Source: Candidatus Latescibacterota bacterium (GTDB taxonomy: Bacteria > Krumholzibacteriota > Krumholzibacteriia > Krumholzibacteriales > Krumholzibacteriaceae). Taken from it: 47,583 nt of DNA. The position numbers were made by a program, and so were the translations under genes. The notes under the pieces were generated by a model. The model ran no database searches, was not told where the DNA came from, and worked only from the letters and a program-made list of their open reading frames with translations. The DNA lies in assembly GCA_019038625.1 (NCBI GenBank), contig JAHOYU010000121.1, forward strand, positions 1-47,583, read 5' to 3'. Shown here in pieces: positions 34,438 through 42,702 of this stretch. Within the stretch, counting starts at the first letter, position 1. Every line of letters starts with the position of its first letter.

Positions 34438-35060
34438 AAATAGTCCTGGCCACAAGGAACCAAGGCAAGATCAGGGAGATCAGGGAGATCCTGGCGGGGA
34501 CCGGGATAGAGACTGTCACACTTGATGATTATGACTCGTTCGATGAACCGGAGGAGACCGGCAGCACATTCACCGAGAACGCCATGATAAAGGCAAAGGC
34601 GACCTTTGAAGTGACCGGGCTGCCTTCCCTGGCCGACGATTCCGGGCTTGAAGTGGACGCTCTCGATGGAGGCCCCGGTATTCGTTCGGCGCGCTACGGC
34701 GGCGAAGGACTGAATGACATCGACAGGTGCCGCAGACTTCTGTCGGAGCTCGAAGGTGTCGCTGCCGAGGGCCGGAAGGCGAGATTCAGATGCGCGATGG
34801 TGTTGTATCCCGTACCCTCCACGGGTGAAGGTGCCTTCGTCACTGAGGGAGTCCTTGATGGCATTATCGCGCGGGAGCCTGCGGGAGAGAATGGATTCGG
34901 ATACGACCCCGTTTTTTATATTGAGGAGATGAAAGGGACCGCCGCTGAGATCGGCCCCGAAAAGAAGAACAGTATCAGCCATCGGTACAGGGCGTTGATC
35001 GAGATGAAGAGCCTGCTGACGGGCGGTTCTGGTATTGTGAAGAGTGAAAATATCGAATAA
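34428..35060 (+). CDS. rdgB: XTP/dITP pyrophosphatase RdgB (Ham1 family)
   Basis: 210 residues. Hydrolyses non-canonical purine triphosphates (dITP, XTP) to monophosphates and so keeps them out of DNA. Conserved parts are VLATRNQGKIREI (substrate loop), ETGSTFTENAMIKA, LADDSGLEVDALDGGPGIRSARYGG (metal Asp), ENGFGYDPVFY and KNSISHRYRA. Starts ten bases before the rph stop and is the last gene of the operon. There is no clear hairpin terminator behind it. The C-terminal ten residues are variable, as usual. Confidence 0.96.
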   Translation: MGLKIVLATRNQGKIREIREILAGTGIETVTLDDYDSFDEPEETGSTFTENAMIKAKATFEVTGLPSLADDSGLEVDALDGGPGIRSARYGGEGLNDIDRCRRLLSELEGVAAEGRKARFRCAMVLYPVPSTGEGAFVTEGVLDGIIAREPAGENGFGYDPVFYIEEMKGTAAEIGPEKKNSISHRYRALIEMKSLLTGGSGIVKSENIE

Positions 35061-35172
35061 CTCCGGTGTGTCGGGGGTATTGAAATTAACGTGTAGTTTT
35101 TGAATGATTCAATATTTCGCCTGGGGGAAAGCTGACGGTCCCATGGCGATCCAGCATCAAGGAGGATCAGGA

Positions 35173-36090
35173 TTGCTTGCAATTGAAAATGTGATCAAGA
35201 GGTACGACGGGCACACCGCTGTCGATGATCTCTCTCTGACAATCGAACCGGGGGGAGTATTCGGGCTTCTTGGCCCGAACGGAGCTGGAAAGACGACTAC
35301 GATCAGGATGGTGATGAACATCCTCGAACCAGATGAGGGGAGCATCCGACTGTTCGATGAGCCGATCAACGAAAAGGTGAAGGAAAAAATCGGTTATCTT
35401 CCGGAAGAACGTGGGATGTACAGGAAGATGAAGGTGCTCGACCAACTGATCTTCCTGGGTGAGATCAAGGGGATATCTTCTTCGGTCGCCGAACAGAGGG
35501 CGAAGGAATGGCTCGAAAGGGTCGAACTGGGCGACTGGGCGGACAAGACTGTGGAGACTCTATCGAAAGGGATGCAGCAGAAGGTGCAATTCATCTCTAC
35601 AGTACTTCACGATCCACAGCTCGTCATACTCGATGAACCGTTTTCCGGACTTGATCCGATCAACACACAGATCCTCAAGGATATTATTATCGAGATGAAG
35701 GATGAAGGCCGTACGGTAGTCCTGTCGACGCACCTGATGGACCAGGTAGAGAAACTCTGCCAGAGGATCTGTCTCATCGACAAAGGGAAAAAGGTACTCG
35801 AGGGAAAACTGGCCGACATCAAGATGGAGTTCAGCAAGAACGTCATTTCGATCAGATTTGAAGGGGACAGAAAGATACTCGAGAATCACCCGAGGGTCGA
35901 GAAGATAGCCGACTTCGGGCAGGAACTATCCGTGACCCTTTCCGAAGGCACGGATCCCAACGAGATCCTTCGCTACGCACTTGACAATGGCCGGGTCGAC
36001 CGGTTCGAGCTGGGAGAGATGTCGCTGCATGATATTTTCATAACCCAGGTAAGGGAGAAGGGGGGCGTTATCGATGAAAAAGATGTTTAA
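35173..36090 (+). CDS. ABC transporter ATPase, NatA-like
   Basis: About 305 residues. Walker A GPNGAGKTT, signature LSKGMQQK, Walker B LVILDEPFSGLD, and the switch His in VLSTHLMDQ are intact; the C-terminal extension is of the NatA/DrrA type. I choose TTG 35173 because GGAGG (35161-35165) lies seven bases upstream and the domain begins right there. In-frame ATGs at 35104 and 35143 would give an unconserved leader. It overlaps the permease gene by 17 bases, so the pair acts together as an exporter (sodium, drugs or peptides; substrate unknown). A promoter was not evident. Confidence 0.92.
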   Translation: MLAIENVIKRYDGHTAVDDLSLTIEPGGVFGLLGPNGAGKTTTIRMVMNILEPDEGSIRLFDEPINEKVKEKIGYLPEERGMYRKMKVLDQLIFLGEIKGISSSVAEQRAKEWLERVELGDWADKTVETLSKGMQQKVQFISTVLHDPQLVILDEPFSGLDPINTQILKDIIIEMKDEGRTVVLSTHLMDQVEKLCQRICLIDKGKKVLEGKLADIKMEFSKNVISIRFEGDRKILENHPRVEKIADFGQELSVTLSEGTDPNEILRYALDNGRVDRFELGEMSLHDIFITQVREKGGVIDEKDV

Positions 36091-37345
36091 AGTCGTGAAA
36101 AGAGAATATCTCGATCGTGTAAAGAAAAAGAGTTTTCTGATCGGTACTCTTCTCGGTCCCATTATCATGGGGGCGCTTATCTTTGCGCCGATGCTCTTTA
36201 TGAAATTTGCTCCAGAGACTCAGACGAATATCGCTGTCATCGACAGGACCGGAGGAATGATATTTGACAGGCTGACGGAGGCTCTTACTGATACACTGGA
36301 TGACGGATCTCTGAAATTCGTTCTGAAGGAGATCGATGCTTCCATGCCAGACCTCGAAGAGACCAGAGAGAGGCTCAACCTGGAAGTGGAGAGCGATGTT
36401 CTCGATGGATATTTTGACTTTCCAGAAGATATCGTCCAGACAGGCAAGGCTCATTTTGTCAGCAAGAGACTGGGCAATATCAAGATGATGGGGAGACTGG
36501 ACAGCGCCGTTGACCTGGCGGTCATCGGATTGAAACTAGAGGCCGAGGGAATTGATGTGGCCGAAGTAGGAGAGCTGATCAAGGGAGTGAGTATCAAGAT
36601 AGTCCAGCTGAAGGATGGGCAGGAGGAGGAGGGAAAGGGCTTCGATAAGATCTTTATCTCCAGCTTCATGTTTGTCATGATGCTTTACGGGACGATCCTG
36701 ATGTGGGGGATCGCTGTGCAACGATCGATCATCGAGGAGAAGAACAACAGGGTGATAGAAGTGATGCTTTCGTCGCTCCGTCCGATCGACTTGCTGTTTG
36801 GCAAGATCCTCGGTGTCGGCGCGGTCGGGTTGACCCAGTATTTGATATGGGCAATTGGTGGGGGCATGCTCGCGCTTTACGGGATGAGTATGGGAGGCCC
36901 CGTGGCTCAGGTTGCGAGCAACCTGTCGCCGGCCATTCTGACATTTTTCGTTGCATACTATGTGCTTGGATTCCTGTTCTACTCGACATTGTTCGCGGGC
37001 ATAGGATCGGTATGCAATACTGACCAGGAAGCCCAGCAGATGCAGCAACCGATCGTGCTCTGCCTGGTGTTTACCATAATGGTCCCGATGTTTATCATCC
37101 AGAACCCTGACAGCCTTTTCGCGACCGTTATCAGCCTCATACCGTTCTTCACGCCGATCGTGATGTTCATGAGAATAAATATCCTTACTCCTCCGGCGTG
37201 GCAGATAATCTTGAGCTTTGTAATAATGGCAGCAAGCCTATTTATCGCCGCCAAAATATCAGCCAAGATATTCAGGATAGGTATCCTGATGTACGGGAAG
37301 AAACCGGATATACGCGAAATTATAAAATGGATGAAAAGGGCGTAA
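36074..37345 (+). CDS. ABC-2 type permease, NatB-like
   Basis: A 423-residue membrane subunit: one N-terminal helix (about 22-42, SFLIGTLLGPIIMGALIF), a large extracytoplasmic domain (about 45-190), then five or six helices from ~195 (FIFSSFMFVMM-type helix, GVGAVGLTQYLIWAIGG, FLFYSTLFAGIGSV, FTIMVPMFII). The pattern and the 'NRVIEVMLSSLRPIDLLFGKILG' coupling region fit the NatB/YhaP group. It partners the upstream ATPase. A G-rich box precedes the ATG. GC-rich hairpin at 37361 follows. Confidence 0.9.
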   Translation: MKKMFKVVKREYLDRVKKKSFLIGTLLGPIIMGALIFAPMLFMKFAPETQTNIAVIDRTGGMIFDRLTEALTDTLDDGSLKFVLKEIDASMPDLEETRERLNLEVESDVLDGYFDFPEDIVQTGKAHFVSKRLGNIKMMGRLDSAVDLAVIGLKLEAEGIDVAEVGELIKGVSIKIVQLKDGQEEEGKGFDKIFISSFMFVMMLYGTILMWGIAVQRSIIEEKNNRVIEVMLSSLRPIDLLFGKILGVGAVGLTQYLIWAIGGGMLALYGMSMGGPVAQVASNLSPAILTFFVAYYVLGFLFYSTLFAGIGSVCNTDQEAQQMQQPIVLCLVFTIMVPMFIIQNPDSLFATVISLIPFFTPIVMFMRINILTPPAWQIILSFVIMAASLFIAAKISAKIFRIGILMYGKKPDIREIIKWMKRA

Positions 37346-37360
37346 GCCTTCGTGGCTGAT

Positions 37361-37383
37361 GGCGTGGGTATTGTGCCCGCGCC
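37361..37383 (+). other. GC-rich hairpin after the ABC operon
   Basis: Eight base pairs (37361-37368 with 37376-37383, one G-T) around a seven-base loop TATTGTG, 15 bases after the permease stop. No T run follows, so a rho-independent terminator is doubtful; mRNA end protection is an alternative. Confidence 0.4.
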
Positions 37384-37490
37384 AAAGCCGCGTGTTAAAT
37401 GGGTTTGTCATGAAAATTGCTGGATTCCGGTCGGACAGGTCTGTTTATTTCAGCTGTATGGCTAACTCTCGATAGAGAAGGATCGATTCC

Positions 37491-38498
37491 ATGGAATGCG
37501 CGATAATCACTACTTACAGGTGCAACGCCAGATGCCAGATGTGCAATGCATGGCAGAATCCGAGTAACCCTTCCGAGGAGTTCGATCCGGAGATCCTGAA
37601 CAAGATCCCCGCCGGGATGCAGCGACTGAACATCACCGGTGGAGAACCGATGCTGAGGAAGGATATTCACAGGATAATAGAGATCCTCGATACGAAGTCT
37701 GACAGACTCGAGATAAGCACCAACGGGTTTTTCCATGACAGGATCATAAAAATAGCTGAAGATTTTTCCGATATCACGATCAGGGTCAGTGTCGAAGGCC
37801 TGCCCGAGTTGAACGACAAGCTCAGAGGCATCGATAATGGTTTCGATCACGCACTCAGGACTATTCTGCGTCTGAAAAAGATGGGGATAAAGGATGTCGG
37901 GTTTGCCATGACGATATCAGGTGATAACTGCCGCGACCTTCTTGACATTTACACTCTGGTCGCGTCGATGGGTGTCGAATTTGCAAACGCGGTCGTACAC
38001 AATTCGTTCTATTTTTTCAAGGAAGACAACAAAATAGAAAATGTCAGCGAAGTCGAAAAGGTCATGACAGAGTTCATAGAGGCACTGTTGTCGTCACCGA
38101 GAGCGAGTATTAAAAAGAGGATGAAGGACTGGTTCAGGGCCTATCTGAACGTGGGGCTGCTCCGCCATGTGCAGGGCAGACAAAGGCCCATTCCCTGCAA
38201 CGCGGCTACCGACACATTTTTTGTAGATCCCTGGGGACGGGTACTGGCGTGCAACGGCTCACCGGCGCCGATGGTAATGGGAGACCTGAATACTCAGTCG
38301 TTCGACGAGATCTGGAACGGTGAACAGGCCAGAAAGATAAGGGAGATGGTCAGGACCTGCAAGCAGGGCTGCTGGATGACAGGGACGGCCGTACCAGCGA
38401 TGAGAAGGAATCCAATCGGACCTGTCAAATGGGTCCTCAGCAATAAACTTCGAGTGATGCGTGGAAAACACGTTCATCTGGACAATAGTCAGGACTGA
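37491..38498 (+). CDS. Radical SAM protein with SPASM-type C-terminus
   Basis: 335 residues. The CxxxCxxC site for the SAM-cleaving [4Fe-4S] cluster is Cys11, Cys15 and Cys18 in TYRCNARCQMCNAW, placed at the very N-terminus. LNITGGEPML and LEISTNG follow as usual. The C-terminal Cys group (IPCNAATDTFF, VLACNGSPAP, MVRTCKQGCWM) is SPASM-like and would hold one or two further clusters. Relatives modify peptides, sugars or proteins. The gene leads a cluster with a glycosyltransferase and a PrmC-like methyltransferase, which hints at a sugar or surface product, but the substrate is unknown. GAAGGA lies eight bases before the ATG. Confidence 0.9.
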   Translation: MECAIITTYRCNARCQMCNAWQNPSNPSEEFDPEILNKIPAGMQRLNITGGEPMLRKDIHRIIEILDTKSDRLEISTNGFFHDRIIKIAEDFSDITIRVSVEGLPELNDKLRGIDNGFDHALRTILRLKKMGIKDVGFAMTISGDNCRDLLDIYTLVASMGVEFANAVVHNSFYFFKEDNKIENVSEVEKVMTEFIEALLSSPRASIKKRMKDWFRAYLNVGLLRHVQGRQRPIPCNAATDTFFVDPWGRVLACNGSPAPMVMGDLNTQSFDEIWNGEQARKIREMVRTCKQGCWMTGTAVPAMRRNPIGPVKWVLSNKLRVMRGKHVHLDNSQD

Positions 38499-38502
38499 TG
38501 AG

Positions 38503-39603
38503 ATGAGAATCGCTATCCTGGGAATCAAGGGGCTCCCTGGACATCACGGTGTCGAAGTCGTGGTCGATTCACTGTTGCCCCATCTTGTCGAACTCGGGCA
38601 CGAGATCACCGTGTACGGGTACAAGTCGTATACAGAAGTGGAGGGCGAGTATCAGGGGGCCAGAGTCGTTGCCGTAAAAGGGAGCGGCGCAAAGCCTCTC
38701 GAGATGATATCCCACATGTGGAACGCAGCGCTCGTGTCCAGGAAAGAAGACTACGATATCATTCATATTCATTCCACCGATCCATGCCTTCTTGCCGGGA
38801 TGGTCCGTGCACGGTACGGTGTGATCGCCACATCACATGGTCAGGCCTATGTCAGGAAGAAGTGGAATATTGTAGCGCGCAACATGTCTAAGATCGCCGA
38901 GCATTTTTTCATAAGGATCCCGGACATGAAGACATCTGTCTCAAAGCCGCTGGCCGACTATTACAATGCCCGGTATCGCAAGGGCGTTCTCCATATACCT
39001 AACGGGATCACTATGAGAGTCAAGCCCGATGCCGCACTGCTGGATAAATGGGGGCTCAAGCCTTCGGATTTTTTCTTCTGTTCGGCGGGAAGGATAGAGA
39101 AGACGAAGGGACTCTCTACCCTCGTGGAGGCTTACAGGAGGATGGATACGGATATCCCCCTGGTGATAGCGGGAGGCGGAGTCGCCACCGATGAGGAATA
39201 TTTCAGGCAGCTCAAAGCGGAAAGTCCCGAAGGAGTAAGATTCATGGGATTTCTGACCGGCGATGAATTTTTCGCGCTGTACGCGCACGCGTCCGTCTTT
39301 GTCTTTCCATCGGAGTACGAAGCAATGTCGATGGCTCTTCTTGAGGGGCTGTCGTTCGGAACACCGACTGTGTACAGCGATATTCCTGAGAACGAGGCGG
39401 TTGCCGCCGGAATCGGATTTCCATTCCGGGTATCTGATCCTGTAGACCTTGAGGCGAAACTTCGCCATGTCCTTTTGAATCCGCACGAGGCCAGGGAGAA
39501 AGGGAACCTGGCGATGGATAAGGTGAGGGCGAATCACAGCTGGGGAGCGATTGCCCGACAGTATGACGCGGTATATAAAATGATGGCGGGACGATCCAGT
39601 TGA
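38503..39603 (+). CDS. Family 4 glycosyltransferase
   Basis: About 366 residues with a GT-B layout. The N-terminal acceptor domain starts MRIAILGIKGLPGHHGVEV, and the C-terminal donor domain has SAGRIEKTKGLSTLVEA, FVFPSEYEAMSMALLEGLSFG and a retaining-type ExxxxxxxE pattern in the last. It resembles WcaL/RfaB-type enzymes that build exopolysaccharide or O-antigen. ATG 38503 lies four bases after the radical SAM stop; the more upstream frame reading is inside that gene. Donor and acceptor unknown. Confidence 0.9.
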   Translation: MRIAILGIKGLPGHHGVEVVVDSLLPHLVELGHEITVYGYKSYTEVEGEYQGARVVAVKGSGAKPLEMISHMWNAALVSRKEDYDIIHIHSTDPCLLAGMVRARYGVIATSHGQAYVRKKWNIVARNMSKIAEHFFIRIPDMKTSVSKPLADYYNARYRKGVLHIPNGITMRVKPDAALLDKWGLKPSDFFFCSAGRIEKTKGLSTLVEAYRRMDTDIPLVIAGGGVATDEEYFRQLKAESPEGVRFMGFLTGDEFFALYAHASVFVFPSEYEAMSMALLEGLSFGTPTVYSDIPENEAVAAGIGFPFRVSDPVDLEAKLRHVLLNPHEAREKGNLAMDKVRANHSWGAIARQYDAVYKMMAGRSS

Positions 39604-39614
39604 TGGAGGATTTC

Positions 39615-40466
39615 ATGTATTCAATGTTCAAAGAAATATACGAGGAGTTCAGGAAGACCGAATGCGAAGATCCTTTCGAAGAGACTGTTCACCTGCTGGA
39701 TATAATGACAGGCGGATCTGTCAGGGGCTGTGACCTTTCGTTTCTCGACAACAAGGGACTAACGGTCGCTGAGTTGGTTCGGATCAGAAACACGGGAAAG
39801 CCGATGGAATATATTGTGGGCGAGGCTCCGTTTATGGGCAGGTCGCTTGTGGTGGATGGCGGCGCGTTGATTCCCAGGCAGGAGACAGAACTTCTTGCCG
39901 GGATCTGTATCGAGTCACTTAAAGAGATGCTGGATGATAACGATGAACTGGATGTGATAGAGCTCGGGACGGGAAGCGGAAATATCGCCGTTTCCATAGC
40001 GATAGCTCTGGAACAGGCCAGGGTCTGGGCATCCGATGTCAGCGAGGAGGCGGTTGAGATCGCGCGCCTCAATGTGGAGAGATTCGATATCGCTGACCGG
40101 GTCAGGCTTTTTTCGGGAGACCTGTTTGAACCTCTGGCGGGGGAAGGGCTTGAGAACGACGCGGATCTCGTTGTATGCAACCCCCCCTACATTCCGACAA
40201 GCTCGCTCGAGAAACTCGCGTCGGAGATCATAGACCATGAGCCCGTCGTCGCGCTGGACGCAGGAGCATACGGAATCAATATTTTCAGAAGACTCATAGC
40301 TGAATCACCAGGCTTTCTCAGGCAGGGCGGCATGCTCGCCTTCGAGATAGGCGCGGGCCAGGACAAGCTCGTCGAACGACTCTTCAGGAAGGTCGGAGAC
40401 TGGGTGGACGTGAATACCCGGGACGACGGGGAGGCCGTACGCGTGTTTACAGCGCGTAAAGTATAG
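39615..40466 (+). CDS. prmC: PrmC-like protein N5-glutamine methyltransferase
   Basis: About 283 residues. PrmC methylates the GGQ glutamine of release factors. Present are the N-terminal helical domain, MEYIVGEAPFMGRSLVVDG, IPRQETELL (usually IPRPETE), the SAM site VIELGTGSGNIAVSIA and the catalytic NPPY (VVCNPPYIPTSS). ATG 39615 has GGAGG (39605-39609) five bases upstream; ATG 39603 overlaps the previous stop and lacks such a box. Unlike most prmC genes it is not beside prfA, and it follows a glycosyltransferase; a different methylation target is possible. Confidence 0.85.
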   Translation: MYSMFKEIYEEFRKTECEDPFEETVHLLDIMTGGSVRGCDLSFLDNKGLTVAELVRIRNTGKPMEYIVGEAPFMGRSLVVDGGALIPRQETELLAGICIESLKEMLDDNDELDVIELGTGSGNIAVSIAIALEQARVWASDVSEEAVEIARLNVERFDIADRVRLFSGDLFEPLAGEGLENDADLVVCNPPYIPTSSLEKLASEIIDHEPVVALDAGAYGINIFRRLIAESPGFLRQGGMLAFEIGAGQDKLVERLFRKVGDWVDVNTRDDGEAVRVFTARKV

Positions 40467-40484
40467 ATGTGCCGGGTGGAGGCC

Positions 40485-41096
40485 CTAGAACTTGATTATC
40501 CCGTAATCCACACGGATCTGGTAATAGCTGTACATATCACCATCTGGCACACTGAACATGTGGTACTCGAACTCGAACCCAACACCGGCCGTCAGCAGAA
40601 ACCAGTAATCCAGGCCAATGCTGATCGCACCGCCCGGACAGTTCGCCGCAGTCTTGATAGTGCCGACCTCATTACCACCAAGTGACGGAACAGCGCGATA
40701 GACTCCAGCGCCCGCGCCGACGTAAACCTGGACCATCGGGCTGAGAGTAAAGTAGTACTTGGCCTTCGCGAGGAAGGGTACCACTCCGAGGCGCTCCCTG
40801 AAAGAGACAGAGTCGTTCACCGAGGGGTCGAAATGATTTGTCGAATGGTTGTGGACGATATCATATCCGATGTGGAATCCCAGGCAGAGTTCGTTGGAAA
40901 TCATTTTGCCGGCGAATAGATCGACACCGAAGAAACCGGCTTCGGCGTCATCCACGAGGGACTGAGAGTATGACGCCCCGAGATGGATCACAGCTTTGCC
41001 GCTGTTAGCCTGGGCGAATGCCGCCCCGGTCATTGAAAGGACTATGAAAATAGTCAATAAGGCACCGCTCAGCAGGCTTCTCGTTTTCAACATCAT
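40485..41096 (-). CDS. Small outer-membrane beta-barrel protein
   Basis: 203 residues. A signal peptide ends in AAFA, then an antiparallel-strand pattern with alternating polar and hydrophobic residues (KAVIHLGASYSQSL, ELCLGFHIGYDIV, AKAKYYFTLSPMVQVYVGAGAGVYR, GGAISIGLDYWFLLTAGVGFEFEYHMF) and a C-terminal Phe (DYGIIKF), the signal for outer-membrane insertion. Eight strands are likely, as in OmpW/OmpX-type barrels. GGAGG directly precedes two ATGs; the second is 41093. A good sigma70-type promoter lies 36 bases upstream. Function unknown. Confidence 0.82.
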   Translation of the reverse strand: MMLKTRSLLSGALLTIFIVLSMTGAAFAQANSGKAVIHLGASYSQSLVDDAEAGFFGVDLFAGKMISNELCLGFHIGYDIVHNHSTNHFDPSVNDSVSFRERLGVVPFLAKAKYYFTLSPMVQVYVGAGAGVYRAVPSLGGNEVGTIKTAANCPGGAISIGLDYWFLLTAGVGFEFEYHMFSVPDGDMYSYYQIRVDYGIIKF

Positions 41097-41138
41097 CCTC
41101 CGGAATTTGGCGTGATAAAAAGCGTTATCATATACATT

Positions 41139-41167
41139 TCTATAATAAACCAGGGACCTTTAGTCAA
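41139..41167 (-). promoter_or_regulatory. Sigma70-type promoter of the barrel gene
   Basis: TTGACT (41167-41162) and TATAGA (41144-41139) on the minus strand, spacer 17. Predicted start near 41132, about 36 bases before the ATG. Confidence 0.55.
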
Positions 41168-41210
41168 GCTGTTTTGACGTGTCGGGAGGGTGCCTGCACC
41201 GTCATTTCCT

Positions 41211-41239
41211 TTGAAATATTATCTATTATTGTGTAAATT
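41211..41239 (+). promoter_or_regulatory. Candidate promoter of the second glycosyltransferase
   Basis: TTGAAA (41211-41216), 17-base spacer, TAAATT (41234-41239). A start near 41246 would rule out TTG 41242 as the first codon and favour GTG 41296. Confidence 0.35.
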
Positions 41240-41295
41240 CATTGACCAAAGAGGTATTTCAATCTCCCGCCCGGAGCGGGTTGAAAAAGGCGGCC

Positions 41296-42522
41296 GTGTT
41301 GCGAATCCTGATGGTTCAGACATACCATTACTACAGGGGGGGAGACTCTACCTGCATGTTCAACCTGACGAGTCTTCTCGAGCAGGAGGGTCATGAGGTG
41401 GTGCCTTTTGCCATGCAGCACCCGCAGAATCTTGAGTCGCCATATTCGGAACACTTCTCCAGCGAGATCGATTTCCCGAAGATGTTGGAGGAATTCTCTG
41501 TCGGAACGGCACTAAGCGTAGTATCTAAAAGCATTTACAACAGAGAGGCGAAAGCCCGGATCTCCAGGTTGATCGACGAGGTGAAGCCCGATATCGCCCA
41601 TTTTCATAATATTCATGGCCACCTGACCACTTCCATAATGGGGCCGCTTCGCAGGAAAAAGATCCCGATCGTCTGGACTCTTCATGACTACAGGCTGGTC
41701 TGCCCGAACACTACATTCCTTCGCGGTGGCGAGATATGTGAAAAATGTCTCCCGCGGAAGTATCACCACGTTCTACTGGGGAAATGTAAAAAGGGCAGCC
41801 GGGCGGCGAGCCTTGTGGCGATGATGACGACGGTCTTCGACCGTGTTTCCAGGGTCCCTGCCAGGACCAGCCGATTCATCACGCCGAGCGCTTTTTTGAA
41901 AGGGAAGCTGGTGGAGGGCAGGATCGATCCGGCGAAGATCAGTGTCATACCGAATTTTGTGGATGTCCAGTCGTTCAATACGGGCAGGGAAGAGGATTAT
42001 TTTCTGTACTTCGGGCGGATCTCGCATGAGAAGGGGATAGATCTTCTTATCGAGGCCGTATCGGAGATGAAGGTGGGCCGACTCAAGGTCGTCGGTGAGG
42101 GGCCCTCATCGGAAGAGTTGAAAAAACTGGTCAAGCAGACCGGCGCGCCGGTCGAGTTCCTTGGCTTCAGGAGCGGCGATGAGCTTCGTTCCCTGCTCGA
42201 AGGGGCCATGTTCGTCGTGGTGCCGTCGACCTGGTATGAGAACCTGCCGTTCTCCGTGATGGAGGCCCTGGCTGCCGGCAAGCCTGTGATCGCGACCGAT
42301 ATCGGGGGAATCCCCGAGATGGTCGAGGACGAGGGGAACGGCCTGCTCTTTCCGCTGGGTGATGTTGCTGCGTTGAAGGGTTGTCTGGCGAGGCTGATCG
42401 AGGACGGCGAGCTGAGGCGGGCGATGTCGGTGGCGTGCAGGAAAAAGGCCGAGTTGCTATACAACAGGGACTGGCATTACGACCAGATAATGAAAGTCTA
42501 TACAGAATTGACAGGGAAATGA
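41296..42522 (+). CDS. Family 4 glycosyltransferase with Cys-rich insert
   Basis: About 408 residues, GT-B fold. The N-terminus is ILMVQTYHYYRGGDSTCMFNL, the donor site YFGRISHEKGIDLLIEA and FVVVPSTWYENLPFSVMEALAAGKPVIAT, complete for the retaining GT4 group. An insert with four cysteines (LVCPNTT, GGEICEKCL, LLGKCKKGS) is a known feature of one GT4 subgroup and may bind zinc. I use GTG 41296, which has AAAAAGG five bases upstream and begins right at the domain; TTG 41242 is the longer in-frame alternative. Likely acts in surface polysaccharide synthesis. Followed by tRNA-Pro. Confidence 0.88.
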   Translation: MLRILMVQTYHYYRGGDSTCMFNLTSLLEQEGHEVVPFAMQHPQNLESPYSEHFSSEIDFPKMLEEFSVGTALSVVSKSIYNREAKARISRLIDEVKPDIAHFHNIHGHLTTSIMGPLRRKKIPIVWTLHDYRLVCPNTTFLRGGEICEKCLPRKYHHVLLGKCKKGSRAASLVAMMTTVFDRVSRVPARTSRFITPSAFLKGKLVEGRIDPAKISVIPNFVDVQSFNTGREEDYFLYFGRISHEKGIDLLIEAVSEMKVGRLKVVGEGPSSEELKKLVKQTGAPVEFLGFRSGDELRSLLEGAMFVVVPSTWYENLPFSVMEALAAGKPVIATDIGGIPEMVEDEGNGLLFPLGDVAALKGCLARLIEDGELRRAMSVACRKKAELLYNRDWHYDQIMKVYTELTGK

Positions 42523-42534
42523 TTGTGGTTTCGC

Positions 42535-42563
42535 TTGACTTGGGCTGTTCACAAGCTAATAAT
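42535..42563 (+). promoter_or_regulatory. Sigma70-type promoter of tRNA-Pro
   Basis: TTGACT (42535-42540), spacer 17, AATAAT (42558-42563; with a preceding T also TAATAAT). Start near 42570, about 32 bases before the tRNA. Confidence 0.6.
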
Positions 42564-42601
42564 TCAGCGAGTTTATCCTGCCGCAGGAAAATATTTAGTG
42601 T

Positions 42602-42679
42602 CGGGGTGTAGCGCAGCCCGGTTAGCGCGCCTGCTTTGGGAGCAGGAAGTCGATGGTTCGAATCCATTCACCCCGACCA
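42602..42679 (+). tRNA. tRNA-Pro (TGG)
   Basis: A 78-base tRNA. The acceptor stem is CGGGGTG/CACCCCG with discriminator A and an encoded CCA (42677-42679). The anticodon stem CCTGC/GCAGG holds loop TTTGGGA, giving TGG. The T arm GGTTCGAATCC is standard. C at position one of the acceptor stem is typical of bacterial tRNA-Pro. Confidence 0.96.
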
Positions 42680-42702
42680 TATTATCGCTTCAGTAAATTT
42701 TG

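Noticed and set aside
33649-34455. 268-codon minus-strand frame across rph
   Set aside because: rph is unmistakable on the plus strand with good context.
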